Of a stretch of DNA of 6,403 bases, positions 5,230-6,403 are shown in pieces. Both the position numbers and the translations under genes were made by a program. Positions within the stretch are counted from its first letter, which is position 1. Each line of letters starts with the position of its first letter. The stretch is taken from contig JAEEXW010000180.1 of the NCBI GenBank assembly GCA_016287995.1, forward strand, positions 1 through 6,403. The letters are read 5' to 3'. The notes beneath the pieces are model-generated. The model was not told the origin of the DNA. It ran no database searches and saw nothing but the letters and a program-made list of their open reading frames with translations. The stretch is from Bacteroidales bacterium. Its GTDB lineage: Bacteria > Bacteroidota > Bacteroidia > Bacteroidales > UBA3824.

Positions 5230-6403
5230 ATGAGAAGACTAACTTTATTTGCATTGGGCTTGGCTGCAATGCTTGTGTCGTGCTCCACGCAGCCGGCGCA
5301 ACAAGCCAAAGCCCCCGAAAAGCCTGTTTTGACCATTGAAGGCGGTCAGATTCAGGGCGTTGACACCGACATTGAGGGTGTCGTAGTTTATAAAGGCATT
5401 CCATACGCTGCGCCGCCGATTGGCGAAAACCGTTGGAAGGCTCCGCAGCCTGTTGTGTCGTGGAAGGGCGTCAGGGTTTGTGACCAGTTCGGACATCCGG
5501 CGTTCCAGGGTGCGCACTACAATGGCGGCTACACCACAGAATGGGGATATGGCGAGGAGAAGGCTTACAGCGAGGATTGCCTCTATCTCAACGTCTATAC
5601 CAAGGCGTCCGCACAGCCCGAAAAGAAACTGCCTGTCGCCATTTGGATTTTTGGAGGCGGACTGAGAGAAGGGTGGGGCTCTGAGCCTGAGTTCGACGGT
5701 CAGGAATGGGCGGCAAAAGATGTCGTCCTCGTAACCTTCAATTACCGCGTTGGACCTTTCGGATTCTTTTCACATCCAGAAATTTCGGCGGAAGACCCCG
5801 CACACGCCACCGGCAACTGGGGCACTCTCGATCAAATTGAAGTGATGAAATGGGTCAAGAAAAACATTTCACAATTTGGCGGCGACCCTGACAACGTGAT
5901 GATTTTCGGTCAGAGCGCGGGCGGCCGTAGCACCAAATTCCTCTCATCGTCGCCGCTCACCAAAGGCCTGTTCAACAAGGCTGTCATAATGAGTGCCAGC
6001 GGTTTGCAGAAGCCGTTGCCAAAGGAAGAAGCCGACAAACTGCCGCCATTTTTCCGTCAGAGCCAGTTGACGCTCGCCGAGGCAGAAAAACAAATCAAGG
6101 AAGTTTGCGACTGGGCAAACCTCAAAACCCTCAAAGACCTCCGCTCGGCATCCACCGAAGAAATTTACGCCCTCGGCGCATTCTACACCCGCGCTACTGG
6201 CAAGCGCAGTTGCCTCAATGCCGGTCCCATTGCGCCTTACGTTGACGGTTACGTGTTGCCCAAGGCTTTCGACGATGCCTGCATTGCTGGTGAAATTGCA
6301 GCCGTGCCTTATATGATTGGTTGCACGCTCAACGACCCGGGCAATATGGCTGACCAAATCAAGGATTTCTGCCTCAATCGTCAGGAAAACGGCGGCAAGG
6401 CGT
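5230..6403 (+). CDS. Type-B carboxylesterase, lipoprotein (cut by right edge)
   Basis: Alpha/beta-hydrolase of the carboxylesterase type B (PnbA-like) family, probably hydrolysing carboxylic esters outside the cytoplasm; the substrate is not predictable. The first 391 residues are visible. Residues 1-18 are a lipoprotein signal (MRR, hydrophobic core, LVSC), with Cys18 the likely lipid anchor. Family features follow in order: YKGIPYAAPPIGENRW (54-69); Cys84 and Cys117, the latter in SEDCLYLNVYT (114-124), a typical disulfide; the oxyanion-loop region FGGG (141-144); NYRVGPFGFF (171-180); and the nucleophile elbow GQSAGG with Ser229. IGCTLND (363-369) aligns with the catalytic-acid region, making Asp369 the candidate acid. 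The catalytic His lies past the edge. FGGG and GQSAGG replace the textbook HGGG and GESAGG. About half or more of lysines use AAG (15 of 27 by my count) and many codons end in C, unlike the A/T-leaning neighbours. The start fits the signal peptide. Confidence 0.92.
   Translation, partial: MRRLTLFALGLAAMLVSCSTQPAQQAKAPEKPVLTIEGGQIQGVDTDIEGVVVYKGIPYAAPPIGENRWKAPQPVVSWKGVRVCDQFGHPAFQGAHYNGGYTTEWGYGEEKAYSEDCLYLNVYTKASAQPEKKLPVAIWIFGGGLREGWGSEPEFDGQEWAAKDVVLVTFNYRVGPFGFFSHPEISAEDPAHATGNWGTLDQIEVMKWVKKNISQFGGDPDNVMIFGQSAGGRSTKFLSSSPLTKGLFNKAVIMSASGLQKPLPKEEADKLPPFFRQSQLTLAEAEKQIKEVCDWANLKTLKDLRSASTEEIYALGAFYTRATGKRSCLNAGPIAPYVDGYVLPKAFDDACIAGEIAAVPYMIGCTLNDPGNMADQIKDFCLNRQENGGKA

Noticed and set aside
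5245..6357. Minus-strand open frames at 5245-5517 and 5944-6357, and a plus-strand frame at 5420-5665
   Set aside because: They are alternate-frame shadows of the esterase, whose own frame is open from 5230 to the right edge with family motifs throughout.
1..6403. Search for mobile elements, CRISPR arrays, tRNA or rRNA genes and phage or defence genes
   Set aside because: No transposase or integrase motif, regularly spaced repeat or structured RNA gene was seen. The conserved genes and short gaps leave little room for one.

Overview
The window looks like an ordinary chromosomal stretch from an anaerobic or facultative member of the Bacteroidota, most likely Bacteroidales. Four things support this. 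The best promoter candidates match the Bacteroidota -7 consensus TAnnTTTG rather than TATAAT. Starts lack strong Shine-Dalgarno sequences. The MqnA and carboxylesterase sequences have a Bacteroidota flavour. A classical pyruvate formate-lyase implies mixed-acid fermentation. Species cannot be named from the sequence alone.

Layout, left to right. Minus strand: the N-terminal 73 codons of a glutathione peroxidase (1-220, cut by the left edge); a strong intrinsic terminator (273-307); pyruvate formate-lyase pflB (321-2561); chorismate dehydratase mqnA (2667-3461); an EI24/CysZ-like membrane protein (3463-4227), one base from mqnA and so probably co-transcribed with it; and a metallo-beta-lactamase-fold lipoprotein (4297-5100). 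Plus strand: a type-B carboxylesterase lipoprotein (5230 to the right edge, incomplete), divergent from the metallo-hydrolase across 129 bp. The other non-coding gaps are 100, 105 and 69 bp; each holds a candidate promoter and little else.

Functional themes. pflB makes acetyl-CoA and formate from pyruvate without oxygen, mqnA starts the futalosine route to menaquinone used in anaerobic respiration, and the glutathione peroxidase removes peroxides. Together they fit an energy-metabolism and oxygen-defence neighbourhood of an anaerobe that meets some oxygen. This is inference from co-location: each transcription unit seems to have its own promoter. The two lipoprotein hydrolases are a separate, envelope-facing theme.

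I found no mobile element, CRISPR array, tRNA or rRNA, and no convincing new system. The points most worth a second look are the tight EI24-mqnA pairing, a dyad near -42 of the pflB promoter, the absence of an adjacent pflA, an apparently shortened metallo-hydrolase C-terminus, and the non-standard catalytic motifs of the esterase.
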